Below, one piece after another: positions 25,296 through 34,334 of a DNA stretch of 64,000 nt (positions are counted from its first letter, which is position 1; every line of letters begins with the position of its first letter). Made by a program: the position numbers and the translations under genes. The notes under the pieces are model-generated. The model was given only the letters and a program-made list of their open reading frames with translations, made no database searches and was not told the origin of the DNA. Origin of the DNA: an uncultured Ruthenibacterium sp. (GTDB lineage Bacteria; Bacillota; Clostridia; Oscillospirales; Ruminococcaceae); the NCBI GenBank assembly GCA_910587145.1, contig CAJUMH010000008.1, forward strand, positions 1 through 64,000. Direction: 5' to 3'.

Positions 25296-26998
25296 CACTC
25301 CACGCCCGCCCGGTCGAACGCTTCCAGCGCCTCGGCCGCCTTCGCGCACACGCCGCGCAGGCAGCTTTCTTCAAACGGGCTCTCCAGCCCGGCGTTCGCC
25401 AAAAGCTCGGTGAATACGCGGCTTCCACCCTGGCGGGTATAGGCCATATAATGCGCCCACGCGTTTTTTGCATCCTCGCGGATGAGCGCCCAGAACTGCA
25501 GCGAAACGGTTTGCGCAAGGCAGTAATCGATGTAATAGAACGGGCGGGTATAAATGTGGTGCTGGCGCTGCCAGCCCTCGCCTTCGGCATAGAACGGAAT
25601 CTCGCCGTCCAGCTTCATCCACGGCATATAAACGCCCAGCAGCCGCTTCCATACGCCGTGCCGCTCGGCGGGCGTCATTTCCGGGTGCGCGTATACCTCG
25701 TGCTGGAAATGATCCACCAGCGTGCCGTAGGGAAGGAACGTGATCGCGCCCGCGAGGTGGCTGTACAAAAACTTGCGCGCATCGGCGCCGAAGAATTTCG
25801 GTGCCCATGGCTCGGCAAAGAACTCCATCGACATGGAATGCACCTCGCAGGCCTCCATGCCCGGCCAGACATATTCCATCGGCACACGTCCGCGGTTGAC
25901 CCACGCGGCAAAGGCATGCCCTGCCTCGTGCGTTACCACCTCGATATCGTGCTGCGTGCCGTTGAAGTTGGCAAAAATAAACGGGACGCCGTAGTCGGGG
26001 ATGGCGGTACAGTAGCCGCCGGATTGCTTGCCCTCTGTAGAGAGCACGTCCAGCAGCTCGCCCTCGCGCATGGTACGGAAGAACTCGGCCGTCTCGGGGC
26101 TGAGGTCGTTATAAAAAGCCTGCCCCTCGGCCAAGATCTCCTCCGGCGTGCCCTGCGGCTTCGGGTTGCCCGTGCAAAACTGCAGCGCGTTATCGGCAAA
26201 GCTCATCGGGTATTGCCTGCCCAGCCGCGCGGCCTGCCGACGATAGACGCCGTCCGCAACCGGCACTACATATTTTACCACGGCGGCGCGGAATTTTTCC
26301 ACGTCCTCTTTGGTATAGCAGTTGCGGCCCATGCGGTAGTAGCCAAGCGTGGTATAGCCCTCGCAGCCCAGCTTTTTGCCCATGCTGTCCCGCAGGCGCA
26401 CCAGCTCGTCGTACAGGCGGTCGAGCTCGGGCTGGTTTTCTTTATACCAGCGCCCCTCCGCCTTCCACGCGGCCAGACGGCGCGCGTCGTCCGGATCCTG
26501 CTTAAAGGGCGTCAGCTGCGAAAGCGTATACACGCCGCCCTCGAAGGGGATCTGCGCCGAGGCAATAAGCTTATCATACGCCTGACGCAAATTGTTTTCG
26601 CGCTGCAGCTCCGGAATGATCTCAGGCGAAAAGGTCTTTAAAGCGATCTCAGCGTTGCGGAACATCAAATCGCCGTATTCGGCAGAAAAATCCGCGCGAT
26701 AAGGGCTTTGCAGCAAAGCCGCCGTCCATGCCTGCAGATATTCCTCCAGCTCGGGCGACGCGGCGTTCCAAAATTTTTGCTCAGCCTCGTAAAACGCATC
26801 GCGCGTATCGATAGAGTGCCGGATATGCACCAGCGTGGAGGCCGTCATAATATGCCGGTCCAGCTCGTCCTTTTTTAAAAAGGCCTCCCGCGCCGCGGCA
26901 TAGCTCTCTGCCTTTTGCAGCGCCCCGGTCAGCTGCGCAAGCTGCGCCTTCAGCCCTTCCACATCCGGGCGCTGATACGGCATTTCAGAAAATTTCAC
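25295..26998 (-). CDS. M3-family oligoendopeptidase (PepF type)
   Basis: This 567-residue zinc metallopeptidase degrades short peptides in the cytoplasm. The zinc site is THEAGHAFAAW with His356 and Glu357 and a third ligand in MEACEVHSMSMEFF about 25 residues later. Length and the C-terminal YxxxD-Y-like segment (FYYIDYCLAQT) match the M3 oligoendopeptidase F group. The start is GTG26998, preceded by AAAGAGGTG; no ATG fits better. It lies upstream of the opp genes on the same strand, so peptide import and cleavage are neighbours. Confidence 0.9.
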   Translation of the reverse strand: MKFSEMPYQRPDVEGLKAQLAQLTGALQKAESYAAAREAFLKKDELDRHIMTASTLVHIRHSIDTRDAFYEAEQKFWNAASPELEEYLQAWTAALLQSPYRADFSAEYGDLMFRNAEIALKTFSPEIIPELQRENNLRQAYDKLIASAQIPFEGGVYTLSQLTPFKQDPDDARRLAAWKAEGRWYKENQPELDRLYDELVRLRDSMGKKLGCEGYTTLGYYRMGRNCYTKEDVEKFRAAVVKYVVPVADGVYRRQAARLGRQYPMSFADNALQFCTGNPKPQGTPEEILAEGQAFYNDLSPETAEFFRTMREGELLDVLSTEGKQSGGYCTAIPDYGVPFIFANFNGTQHDIEVVTHEAGHAFAAWVNRGRVPMEYVWPGMEACEVHSMSMEFFAEPWAPKFFGADARKFLYSHLAGAITFLPYGTLVDHFQHEVYAHPEMTPAERHGVWKRLLGVYMPWMKLDGEIPFYAEGEGWQRQHHIYTRPFYYIDYCLAQTVSLQFWALIREDAKNAWAHYMAYTRQGGSRVFTELLANAGLESPFEESCLRGVCAKAAEALEAFDRAGVE

Positions 26999-27157
26999 GA
27001 ACAACACCTCTTTGCTTCTTGCCTGCGGAGTGCCGATGCTTCTCCCGCAAAGCAGGCAGGGCCGCCGGGTACGATTTTGGAATCGGCGCGGCGGTGTTCT
27101 TTTCCCGAATACAATCCCACACAAGATATAGGATCTGTTGGCATTGGATCAATTATT

Positions 27158-27187
27158 ATTCTAATACATTTTGTGTGGATTGTGCAA
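27158..27187 (-). promoter_or_regulatory. Promoter of the M3 peptidase gene
   Basis: On the minus strand TTGCAC (27187-27182), an 18-nt spacer and TAGAAT (27163-27158) form a likely sigma-A promoter about 160 nt before the GTG start. The surrounding 60 bp are AT-rich. Confidence 0.45.
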
Positions 27188-27481
27188 GTATTTCGATGTC
27201 AAAATACGCAAAAAGCAGAATTTTCCATATAATGCGCAATTTTCATGAGCCGTCCGCTTTTTTTGTCAGCAATCTTCACAAAATATGTGCGTACTATGCG
27301 TACATGCAGCGTGCCCCGCAAAAGAAAAGGGGCGTGCGGCAAAAAATTTTTGCAGCGTGCCCCTTTTCCACTGTATCAATCCAAAATGCTTCTTTCCAAA
27401 AAAGAAAGCGCCGTCCTTGTATCATGGAGCCGTCCCGCCTTTAAGAAGCGGGCCGGAGCATTTTTTAGGAAATTTTTCAAA
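27188..27481. other. Non-coding stretch with repeats
   Basis: No gene is evident. It contains an imperfect inverted repeat at 27325-27366 (AAAAGGGGC and GCAAAAA arms around AAAAAATTTTT), a repeated word GCAGCGTGCCCC (27306 and 27352), and a direct repeat GCGGGCCGG-x-GCATTT (about 27448 and 27483), the second copy merging into the exporter terminator. Confidence 0.4.
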
Positions 27482-27517
27482 AGGCGGGCCGGGGCATTTC
27501 CTTGCTCTTTGCCCGCC
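27482..27517 (-). terminator. Terminator of the ABC-2 exporter operon
   Basis: GGCGGGC (27482-27488) pairs with GCCCGCC (27511-27517) and the minus strand continues with TTTTGAAAAATTT. The stem begins at the stop codon of the permease gene. Confidence 0.6.
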
Positions 27518-28302
27518 TACGCGATCTCTTTTCGGCTGTAAAACCGGAATGCAAACGCAATGCCCAGCGCGGCAAACACCGCGCCCGAAGCGCAGTATCT
27601 GCCGCAAAGCGCTTCCTCGGCAACAATTTTTGCCCCGTCGGCATAGCCGAACGGCGTGAGATATTTTAAAAATTCCGCGCGCTCGGTAAGGTTTGCGATG
27701 AGATTCATAAAGTAAAACGCGGCTGCAAGCCCCAGCCCAACGCCCTGCCCGCCGCGGCGCAAAAAGGCGGAAAGGCCAAAGGTAATGGCCAATATCTCAA
27801 GCTGCATCAGGCCGTAGGCCAAAAACAGCAGCGCCATTGTTTGAAGGGACGGCGTTTCTTCAATGCTCCGCACGCAGACAGCCGTAACGGCAATGCATCC
27901 TGCGTTCAGCGCCAGCACCTGAAGGGCGGCGGCGCACAGCTTTTCGGCCGTGATCCGAATGCGGGACACCGGATGCGTGAGCAGAAATTCGGCGGTGTTC
28001 CCCTGCTCCTCCTTCGTCAAAGCCTGAACGCCGGCCAGCGCGGCAAAGAGCGCACCGCCAAGGCCCAGCACATTGCCGCACTCCACGGCAAAAAAACCGG
28101 AAAAATCGCCAAAATTGATGCGGTCCATCCCAAACGCCTGCGAAAATCCGCCCATTTCGGCAAACATCGTGCCCACTTCGTCCATTTGCGCGCCCATCTC
28201 GGGATAGATGAGAATGCAAACGCCCAGCAAAAAAGCGATGGACAGCGTCCAAATCGCCAGCGACGCCCTGCCGCGCCGCACCTCATGCCGGAAGATCGTC
28301 AT
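27517..28302 (-). CDS. ABC-2 type exporter permease
   Basis: The 261-residue protein has about six hydrophobic segments and the pattern of ABC-2 permeases (MTIFRHEVRRGRASLAIWTLSIAFLLGV at the start, FLLTHPVSRIRI in the cytoplasmic loop). It overlaps the end of the ATPase gene by 20 nt, so the two form one exporter. The cargo is unknown; the upstream TetR regulator suggests an efflux or stress role. Confidence 0.88.
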   Translation of the reverse strand: MTIFRHEVRRGRASLAIWTLSIAFLLGVCILIYPEMGAQMDEVGTMFAEMGGFSQAFGMDRINFGDFSGFFAVECGNVLGLGGALFAALAGVQALTKEEQGNTAEFLLTHPVSRIRITAEKLCAAALQVLALNAGCIAVTAVCVRSIEETPSLQTMALLFLAYGLMQLEILAITFGLSAFLRRGGQGVGLGLAAAFYFMNLIANLTERAEFLKYLTPFGYADGAKIVAEEALCGRYCASGAVFAALGIAFAFRFYSRKEIA

Positions 28303-29179
28303 GCGGGCCGCCCCCTTTCTGATAATAATGCAAAAACACCTCTTCCAGATCCGGCTCCGTAATGGTGATATCCGCCACCGGAAGGCCGGCCAGCGCGCCC
28401 AGCAGCGGCCCGGGCGCGCCGCTGTACAAAAAGCTGACGCCGTCCGCCGTCGGCACTGCGCTGCGCACCCCGTCCAAAGCGGGCGCAGCGCCCACGCCGC
28501 GCAGCGTCACCCGCTTTGCGCCGGTGTGGCCCAGCTGCTCCACACTGCCGCAGGCGAGCAGCCGCCCCCCACGGATGACGGCGGCATGGCTGCAATAGCG
28601 CTGCACCTCGCTGAGCACGTGCGAGGATAAAAACACCGTCGCGCCCTGCGCGCTGCGCTCTTTGAGCAGCGCGTAAAATTCCCGCTGCATCAGCGGATCC
28701 AAACCGCTCGTCGGCTCGTCCATCACATACAGCCGCGGCTCGTGCTGCATGGCACACACAACGCCCACCTTTTTGCGGTTGCCCAAAGACAGCGTTTCCA
28801 CCCGTTTGGTATCGTCCAGTTCCAGCCGCTCGCACAGGCTCTTTGCCTGTGCTGCGCAGTCCTTTTTGCGCAGCGCGGCAGAAAAACGCAGCACCTCCCG
28901 CACACGCATCCCGGGATAAAACTGCACCTCGGCCGGCAAGTAGCCAACCTCGGCCAAAAGCGCGGTATTTCCCTTTGCCGCCTCGTGCCCCAGTATCCGC
29001 GCCGTACCGGAGGTTCGCTCAATAAGCCCCAGCAGCATGCGGATGGTGGTGCTTTTGCCCGCGCCGTTCGGGCCGATGAAGCCGAAGATCTCCCCCTGCC
29101 GTACCGCAAGGGTAATTTCCTCCACGCCGCGGGTCTTGCCGTAATACTTTGTCAGACGATCCAGTTCAATTGCGTACAT
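28283..29179 (-). CDS. ABC exporter ATP-binding protein
   Basis: The 298-residue ATPase has Walker A GPNGAGKST, a degenerate signature LSLGNRKKVG, Walker B YVMDEPTSGLD and a C-terminal extension of about 80 residues, as in the CcmA/bacitracin-exporter type. ATG29179 (MYAIELDRL) is chosen because GAGGAG precedes it by 7 nt; ATG29185 is too close to that signal. It is paired with the permease downstream and follows the TetR gene after 73 nt. Confidence 0.92.
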   Translation of the reverse strand: MYAIELDRLTKYYGKTRGVEEITLAVRQGEIFGFIGPNGAGKSTTIRMLLGLIERTSGTARILGHEAAKGNTALLAEVGYLPAEVQFYPGMRVREVLRFSAALRKKDCAAQAKSLCERLELDDTKRVETLSLGNRKKVGVVCAMQHEPRLYVMDEPTSGLDPLMQREFYALLKERSAQGATVFLSSHVLSEVQRYCSHAAVIRGGRLLACGSVEQLGHTGAKRVTLRGVGAAPALDGVRSAVPTADGVSFLYSGAPGPLLGALAGLPVADITITEPDLEEVFLHYYQKGGGPHDDLPA

Positions 29180-29252
29180 GGGCATTCTCCTCTTTCGTTT
29201 CTTCCTGCTCCGGCCGTTCGGCCGGCCGCGCCGGCGTTTTCTCCTGCCGTTC

Positions 29253-29882
29253 CTACGGCGGCCGCGGCTCGCTTCTTCGCAGATAGATCGTTTTCCAGAA
29301 GGCAAGCAGCCGGCAAAAATCCTGTTCCATCTGCGCGGTGTCCAGCCCGCCGCGCTTTTGCAGCATCTCCCAAAGATATCCTTCCGAGGCCCAGTACATC
29401 TCCCGATACATCATCTGCAGGTCCAGCCCCGGCACAAAATCGTCCGGATCCAGCTGCGCCAGCGCACGCGCGGCCTTGCGGTCGAAATGGCGGGTATAGC
29501 TGCTCTGCATCGCAGCGTAGATCTCCGCATCCTTTTCATAAAACGCATTGACCGCAAACCGTGCCATATACGGGTATTCCGCCATCAGACGAAATTTTGC
29601 GCGCATGCCGCGCTCCATCATCTCGAACAGATCCGTCGGCTCGTAGCAGCGCTCTTCCTCCAGATAGCGCACGGTTTGATCGGCGGCATATTCCCACAAA
29701 AAGAGATACAGCTCCTTTTTATTGTGAAAATAGTGGAACAGCAGCGATTTGCTGATGCCGGCAGCCGCCGCGATCTCGCCCACGGGGCTTTTGCGGTAGC
29801 TGTTTTGTGCAAACACCTCGAAGCCCGCGTTGATGATGCGCTGCCGCTTTTCTTCGGGCAGCCGGAAAAATTTTTCGTTCAT
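29253..29882 (-). CDS. TetR-family transcriptional regulator
   Basis: The 209-residue protein has the N-terminal TetR helix-turn-helix (INAGFEVFAQNSYRKSPVGEIAAAAGISKSLLFHYF compressed over residues 17-52) and an all-helical C-terminal ligand domain. ATG29882 follows GCAGGGAGGCTAC. It heads the exporter operon and is probably its repressor, relieved by the exported compound or a proxy. Confidence 0.9.
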   Translation of the reverse strand: MNEKFFRLPEEKRQRIINAGFEVFAQNSYRKSPVGEIAAAAGISKSLLFHYFHNKKELYLFLWEYAADQTVRYLEEERCYEPTDLFEMMERGMRAKFRLMAEYPYMARFAVNAFYEKDAEIYAAMQSSYTRHFDRKAARALAQLDPDDFVPGLDLQMMYREMYWASEGYLWEMLQKRGGLDTAQMEQDFCRLLAFWKTIYLRRSEPRPP

Positions 29883-30078
29883 GTAGCCTCCCTGCGGCAC
29901 ATTCCGCAGCCGTTTTCTGTTTTGATTTTCCTCAGGTTTGCCGGCCTGTGCGCCGCACGCGCTTTTGCCGCTTTGCGCAGATTCTTTCGTAGCCGTGTGC
30001 CTTTCGTTCCTTTTGCGGGCTTTTTTCGGCGCACTGCACGCTTTTCTCCTTTTGGCGGGGGTTCTGCGGTGCATCGAC

Positions 30079-30126
30079 CGGGCCGGTCAATGTTTTCTCT
30101 GATTCTTATTATAATCCGTTGACCGT
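30079..30126 (-). promoter_or_regulatory. Candidate TetR operator and promoter
   Basis: GACCGGGCCGGTC (30079-30091) is a near-perfect palindrome, and TATAAT on the minus strand at about 30108-30113 lies just upstream of it, so a bound repressor would sit over the transcription start. A related half-site GTTGACCG follows at 30118-30125. This is a plausible autoregulatory site about 200 nt from the TetR start; the remaining 29883-30250 sequence shows no gene. Confidence 0.4.
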
Positions 30127-30256
30127 TTTTGAGAAGACTCCATTTTGTTTTTTCGGCAAAAAAACGGCATCGAAAAAGCGCAGGGCGGCCTGCCGGATCG
30201 CCTTTGTCCGGCATCGGCAAATGGTATCGGCAAAAAAGCGGATTATTCAAAAAGGC

Positions 30257-30285
30257 TTGCCCTTTTGCACGGGCTGTGCTATACT
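30257..30285 (+). promoter_or_regulatory. Promoter of the MarR-like gene with a long leader
   Basis: TTGCCC (30257-30262), a 17-nt spacer ending in TGTGC and TATACT (30280-30285) form an extended -10 promoter. The start codon at 30493 leaves an unusually long leader of about 200 nt with no recognised riboswitch. Confidence 0.5.
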
Positions 30286-30492
30286 GCTAAAGGTTTACAA
30301 AGTGAACTTGTTGCGCAGCCTTTTGTTTGCCTTCTCCAAAACACCCGGTCTGAGGGACGGTTCCATAAAAAACAAAGCCGTGGAATTCTGCCGTGCAGCG
30401 GCATCTGCAGCGTCGCCAAAGCTTGGAATGCACAAAGTGTTTCGGCAATTTCCCGGGTGGGCAAACACAGGCAAAAAAGGAGGAAGATCGGC

Positions 30493-30939
30493 ATGCCGGA
30501 CAACACCGAGTTGTGCGAACGTGTGCTTTGCGCATGGACAGAGATCAGCGGTTTTTTGAAGAACTCCCGCATGACGCAGGGCATTACTTACAACGAGGCC
30601 GTTACCATGATGCTGGTATACGAGCAATACAAAAAGGACGGCGTCGGGCTTACGCCGATGCAGACGATTTTGAAGCGGACGCGCATGCTGAAAAGCCTTG
30701 CCAACCGCACAGTCAACGCCTTGTGCGCGCAGGGATACCTGATCAAGGCGCAAAGCGGCACGGACGCGCGCATGCTGTATGTGCGCCCTGTGCCGGAGCG
30801 CCTGCCGGATTTTCTTGCGGTGCACGAGCGCTCGCTGCAATATGCCGGGGCCGTAATCGACGTGATCGGCGAGGAGGACGCGCAGCGCTTTGTTCACATC
30901 TGCGAAAAGCTTCTTGCGGCAGAGCCTCGGCTTTCGTAA
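30493..30939 (+). CDS. MarR-like winged-helix regulator
   Basis: The 148-residue protein has the size and helix pattern of MarR regulators: an N-terminal dimer helix, a recognition region MQTILKRTRMLKSLANRTVNAL, and a wing with GYLIKAQSGTDARMLYVR. ATG30493 follows AAAAAAGGAGGAAGATC. Similarity is structural more than by strong motif, so the family call is moderate. No obvious target operon adjoins it; DegV follows 145 nt later. Confidence 0.7.
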   Translation: MPDNTELCERVLCAWTEISGFLKNSRMTQGITYNEAVTMMLVYEQYKKDGVGLTPMQTILKRTRMLKSLANRTVNALCAQGYLIKAQSGTDARMLYVRPVPERLPDFLAVHERSLQYAGAVIDVIGEEDAQRFVHICEKLLAAEPRLS

Positions 30940-31084
30940 GCCTTTTCTTTCATAAGCTTTGGACTTTGGAGGCTTCGCGCTTTTGAGGGCTTCCCTCTTT
31001 TGGGGGCTTCGCGTATAAACATCGCCCGGCAAGGGATGTAAGCTTCCGCACAAATCATATTGTACAGAGAAGGGAGTCATTTGT

Positions 31085-31948
31085 ATGGCAATTCGCATCA
31101 TCACCGATTCCGCTTCGGACATCACGGCGCTCCGCCGCCCGGAGCTCACCGTTTTGCCCATGACGATCAGCTTTGGGGAAAAAACGTTTCGGGACGGCGT
31201 TGATTTAACGCACAGACAATTTTACGAGCGGCTGATCGAGAGCAGCACGCTGCCCATCACCAGCCAGATCGTTCCCACGCAGTTTGAAGCGGCCTTTCAG
31301 GCGGCAGTGGATGCCGGGGAGACTGTGGTGGCCATCACCCTTTCCGGCAAGCTTTCCGGCACCTGGCAAAACGCCGTATTGGCCGCGCAGAGCTTTCCCG
31401 GCAGGGTATATGTTGTAGACAGCTGCAACGCGGCCATTGGAGAGATGATCCTTGTGGAGCGTGCGCTGGAGCTTGCACAGCAGGGGCTTCCCGCGCAGGA
31501 AATGGCCGCTGTGCTGGAGCGGGAAAAAGAAGATATCCGGCTGATCGCCCTTTTGGATACGCTCGAATACTTAAAGCGCGGCGGCCGCATCTCCTCCTCT
31601 GTGGCGCTGGTGGGCGGCCTGCTCTCCATCAGACCTGTGGTCGCCGTTGTAAACGGCGAGGTTGCGCTGCTGGGCAAGGCCCGCGGCTCGCGCAACGGGA
31701 ACAATCTGCTGGCGCAGGAGATCAAAAAAACCGCGGGCATTGATTTTAGCCGCCCGTACCGCCTTGGCTATACCGGCCTCGATGATACGCTGCTGCAAAA
31801 ATACATCGAGGACAGCGCCGCGCTCTGGCGGGCGCATACCGATTCGCTGCCCGTGTGCACTGTGGGCGGCACCATCGGCACACACGTGGGCCCCGGCGCC
31901 ATTGCGGTGGCTTTTTTCTGCAAAAGCGAACACCGGGCTTTTTTTTAG
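31085..31948 (+). CDS. DegV-family fatty-acid-binding protein
   Basis: The 287-residue protein starts ITDSASDI, has the fatty-acid-site motif TLSGKLSGTWQNAV near 80-93 and the EYLKRGGRISSS segment near 160. DegV proteins (FakB in Staphylococcus) bind a fatty acid for phosphorylation by FakA. The start follows AGAAGGGAGTCATTT. No fakA kinase gene is adjacent. It appears monocistronic. Confidence 0.92.
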   Translation: MAIRIITDSASDITALRRPELTVLPMTISFGEKTFRDGVDLTHRQFYERLIESSTLPITSQIVPTQFEAAFQAAVDAGETVVAITLSGKLSGTWQNAVLAAQSFPGRVYVVDSCNAAIGEMILVERALELAQQGLPAQEMAAVLEREKEDIRLIALLDTLEYLKRGGRISSSVALVGGLLSIRPVVAVVNGEVALLGKARGSRNGNNLLAQEIKKTAGIDFSRPYRLGYTGLDDTLLQKYIEDSAALWRAHTDSLPVCTVGGTIGTHVGPGAIAVAFFCKSEHRAFF

Positions 31949-32116
31949 AGCAAAAATATGCTATGATACAATAAAGTGTCTCCATGGTTCCTGCGAGGCG
32001 CGGTACCGGCAGTTTTTCCGGATCTGTCCGGCCCGCAGGGAGCTGTTTGCGCAGCTGGCCGAAGACAATGCCTTGGGCAGGGCAGAATGAATCCGTCCAT
32101 TTAAAAAGGAGATGTT

Positions 32117-32761
32117 ATGATGAAAATTTGCTCGGTATCCGACGCAGAATTCAAAGCATACTGCCGCATCGTAACGGGAATGGACAAGACCGTAAACAAG
32201 CTTTTGGGCGTGCTGCAAAACGCCCCGCAGCCCGCAAAGGGCACCGCCTATGTGCCCACCGACCCTGCTTTGCAGGAGCTGCCCGCGTCCACCGAAATCG
32301 GCGAGCACTGCTTTGGCGGCATGCCGGTACAGCTTGGCTGGTGCAACGGCCGCAACACAAGGCTGAACTGTCTGGAATACCACCGCGACAGCGAATTCAA
32401 TCTGGGCACGGAGGATTTTATTCTGCTGCTGGCAAAGCAGGACGAGATCGAGAACGGCAGGCTGGATACCGCCAGAGTAAAAGCCTTCCGCGTGCCGGCC
32501 GGCACACTGGTGGAGGTATACGCCACAACGCTGCATTACGCACCCTGCCACTGCAGCGCCGAAAAGGGCTTTCGCGTGCTGGTGGCGCTGCCGTGGCTGA
32601 CAAACACCGAGCGCCCGGTTTTTGAGGCCGTTACGCCCGAGGACGCGCTGCTGCGCGCGCGCAACAAATGGCTGCTGGCGCACCCCGAGAGCCAGGAGGC
32701 CGCGGCGGGCGCGTACATCGGCCTTACAGGCGAAAACATTGATATTGCCGAGCTGATTTAA
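32117..32761 (+). CDS. DUF4867-like protein, probable cupin-type sugar-related protein
   Basis: The 214-residue protein resembles the DUF4867 family found in Firmicutes. It contains ECHRD-like and HYAPCH patterns (LEYHRDSEFN near 93, TLHYAPCHC near 137), which suggest a cupin-style metal or sugar site, but no activity is established. The start follows AAAAAGGAGATGTT. It is followed 59 nt later by a transaldolase gene on the same strand, so a sugar-metabolic context is likely (inference). Confidence 0.65.
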   Translation: MMKICSVSDAEFKAYCRIVTGMDKTVNKLLGVLQNAPQPAKGTAYVPTDPALQELPASTEIGEHCFGGMPVQLGWCNGRNTRLNCLEYHRDSEFNLGTEDFILLLAKQDEIENGRLDTARVKAFRVPAGTLVEVYATTLHYAPCHCSAEKGFRVLVALPWLTNTERPVFEAVTPEDALLRARNKWLLAHPESQEAAAGAYIGLTGENIDIAELI

Positions 32762-32820
32762 AACCCGATCGGCCCGGCTGAAAAAACGGTCCGTCAAGGA
32801 TCAGGAGAGGACGAAAAAGC

Positions 32821-33480
32821 ATGAAATTTTTTATCGACACCGCCAACACAGACGAGATCCGCGCCGCAAACGACATGGGCGTGATTGCGGGCGTTACCAC
32901 GAACCCGAGCCTGATTGCCAAGGAAGGCCGCGACTACGCCGAAGCGCTGGCCGAGATCGCCTCCATCGTGGATGGGCCCATCAGCGGCGAGGTAAAGGCC
33001 ACCACGGCAGACGCCGCCGGCATGATCGCGGAGGGCCGCGCCATCTACGCGTTGGATCCGAAGCACATGGTGGTAAAGATCCCCATGACCGTGGAAGGGC
33101 TGAAGGCCATCAAGGTGCTTGCCGCCGAGGGCATCCCCACAAACTGCACGCTGATCTTCAGTGCGAATCAGGCGCTTTTAGCGGCGCGCGCGGGCGCGGC
33201 GTATGTTTCGCCGTTCCTCGGCCGCCTCGACGACATCAGCCAGCCGGGCATTGAGCTTATCCAGACGATCGCGGAGATGTTTGCAAATTACGACGACATC
33301 AAAACCGAGATCATCGCAGCCTCCGTGCGCAACCCCATCCACGTGACAGACTGTGCACTGGCCGGCGCGGACATTGCCACCGTGCCGTACAAGGTGATCG
33401 AACAGATGACAAAGCACCCGCTCACGGATGCCGGCATTGAAAAATTCGTTGCCGATTACACCAAGGTATTTGGAGCCTAA
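32821..33480 (+). CDS. fsa: Transaldolase / fructose-6-phosphate aldolase family protein
   Basis: The 219-residue protein is the short transaldolase type: [20 protein letters not shown] near 25-32, the Schiff-base lysine in VVKIPMT near 86 and [14 protein letters not shown]. Short members are either transaldolases of the pentose phosphate pathway or fructose-6-phosphate aldolases; sequence alone does not settle this. The start follows AGGAGAGGACGAAAAAGC. It ends at a strong terminator. Confidence 0.9.
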   Translation: MKFFIDTANTDEIRAANDMGVIAGVTTNPSLIAKEGRDYAEALAEIASIVDGPISGEVKATTADAAGMIAEGRAIYALDPKHMVVKIPMTVEGLKAIKVLAAEGIPTNCTLIFSANQALLAARAGAAYVSPFLGRLDDISQPGIELIQTIAEMFANYDDIKTEIIAASVRNPIHVTDCALAGADIATVPYKVIEQMTKHPLTDAGIEKFVADYTKVFGA

Positions 33481-33588
33481 GCCGTTTGACGGACGAACGG
33501 TCTGTGTCGGCCGCAGCAATGGCCGGCCTGCCGCAGTACAAAAACGCGCTCGCCACTTTGGGCACGGTCCCACCAGAAAACGAAGCAG

Positions 33589-33634
33589 CGGCGCCCTTTT
33601 CGGCCTGAAGCGGCCGAAAAGGGCGCCGATTTTT
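33589..33634. terminator. Terminator between transaldolase and rlmH
   Basis: A perfect 17-bp stem (CGGCGCCCTTTTCGGCC at 33589-33605 with 33612-33628) closes a 6-nt loop and is followed by ATTTTT. It separates convergent genes. Confidence 0.92.
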
Positions 33635-33661
33635 GCTGCTTTTGCATCGATCTATTTCGTC

Positions 33662-34147
33662 TTATTTGTGGTACTTCCCGCCGCCGTTGATGGAAAACGC
33701 GCGGTAGATCTGCTCCAGCAGCATCACACGCGCAAGCTGATGCGGGAACGTCATACGGCTCATGGAAAGGCGCACAGCGGCAGTCTGCTTGACGCCTTCG
33801 GAAAGGCCGTGCGAAGAACCGATGGCAAACGCCACGTCCCCCGCGCCGCTCTGCGCCCGCCCGGCGAAAAACGCCGCCAGCTCCTCGCTCGTTTTTTGTT
33901 TGCCCTCAATGCAGAGCGCCACAAGGCAGCTGCCCTTTGGCACGGCGGCAAGGATGGCTTTCCCCTCTTTTTCCAGCGCCTTGGCCACCACCGCGGGAGA
34001 TGCGCTTTTTTCGGCGATGGGCTCCTCGGGCAGCTCTACCACATTCAGGCGGCAATAGGCCCCCAGGCGCTTTGCATACTCGGCCGCGGCTTTGGCGTAA
34101 TAATCCGCGTTCAGCCTGCCCAGCGCGATCACCGTCACGGTCTGCAT
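33662..34147 (-). CDS. rlmH: 23S rRNA pseudouridine-1915 N3-methyltransferase RlmH
   Basis: The 161-residue SPOUT methyltransferase shows the family marks AIGSSHGLSEGVK (SAM-binding knot) and the invariant C-terminus MTFPHQLARVMLLEQIYRAFSINGGGKYHK in the last 30 residues. It methylates a pseudouridine in helix 69 of 23S rRNA. ATG34147 (MQTVTVIALG) follows GGGAGGCACCCATGCC. It lies downstream of a WalJ-like hydrolase gene, a pairing seen in many Firmicutes. Confidence 0.96.
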   Translation of the reverse strand: MQTVTVIALGRLNADYYAKAAAEYAKRLGAYCRLNVVELPEEPIAEKSASPAVVAKALEKEGKAILAAVPKGSCLVALCIEGKQKTSEELAAFFAGRAQSGAGDVAFAIGSSHGLSEGVKQTAAVRLSMSRMTFPHQLARVMLLEQIYRAFSINGGGKYHK

Positions 34148-34334
34148 GGCATGGGTGCCTCCCTTCTTTTGAGACATCGCGGGTTTTGACGATCTGTTGC
34201 GTTCCGGAATCCGTTCGTCAAATAAATTATGTAATTAAAGCTGTAATTTTTGTCTGCGCAAAAGAGACAGCGCTTAAAAAAACGGCGCGCTCTTTGGAAA
34301 GCGAAAAACACCTTTGTTCAAAATACGGCTTTTT

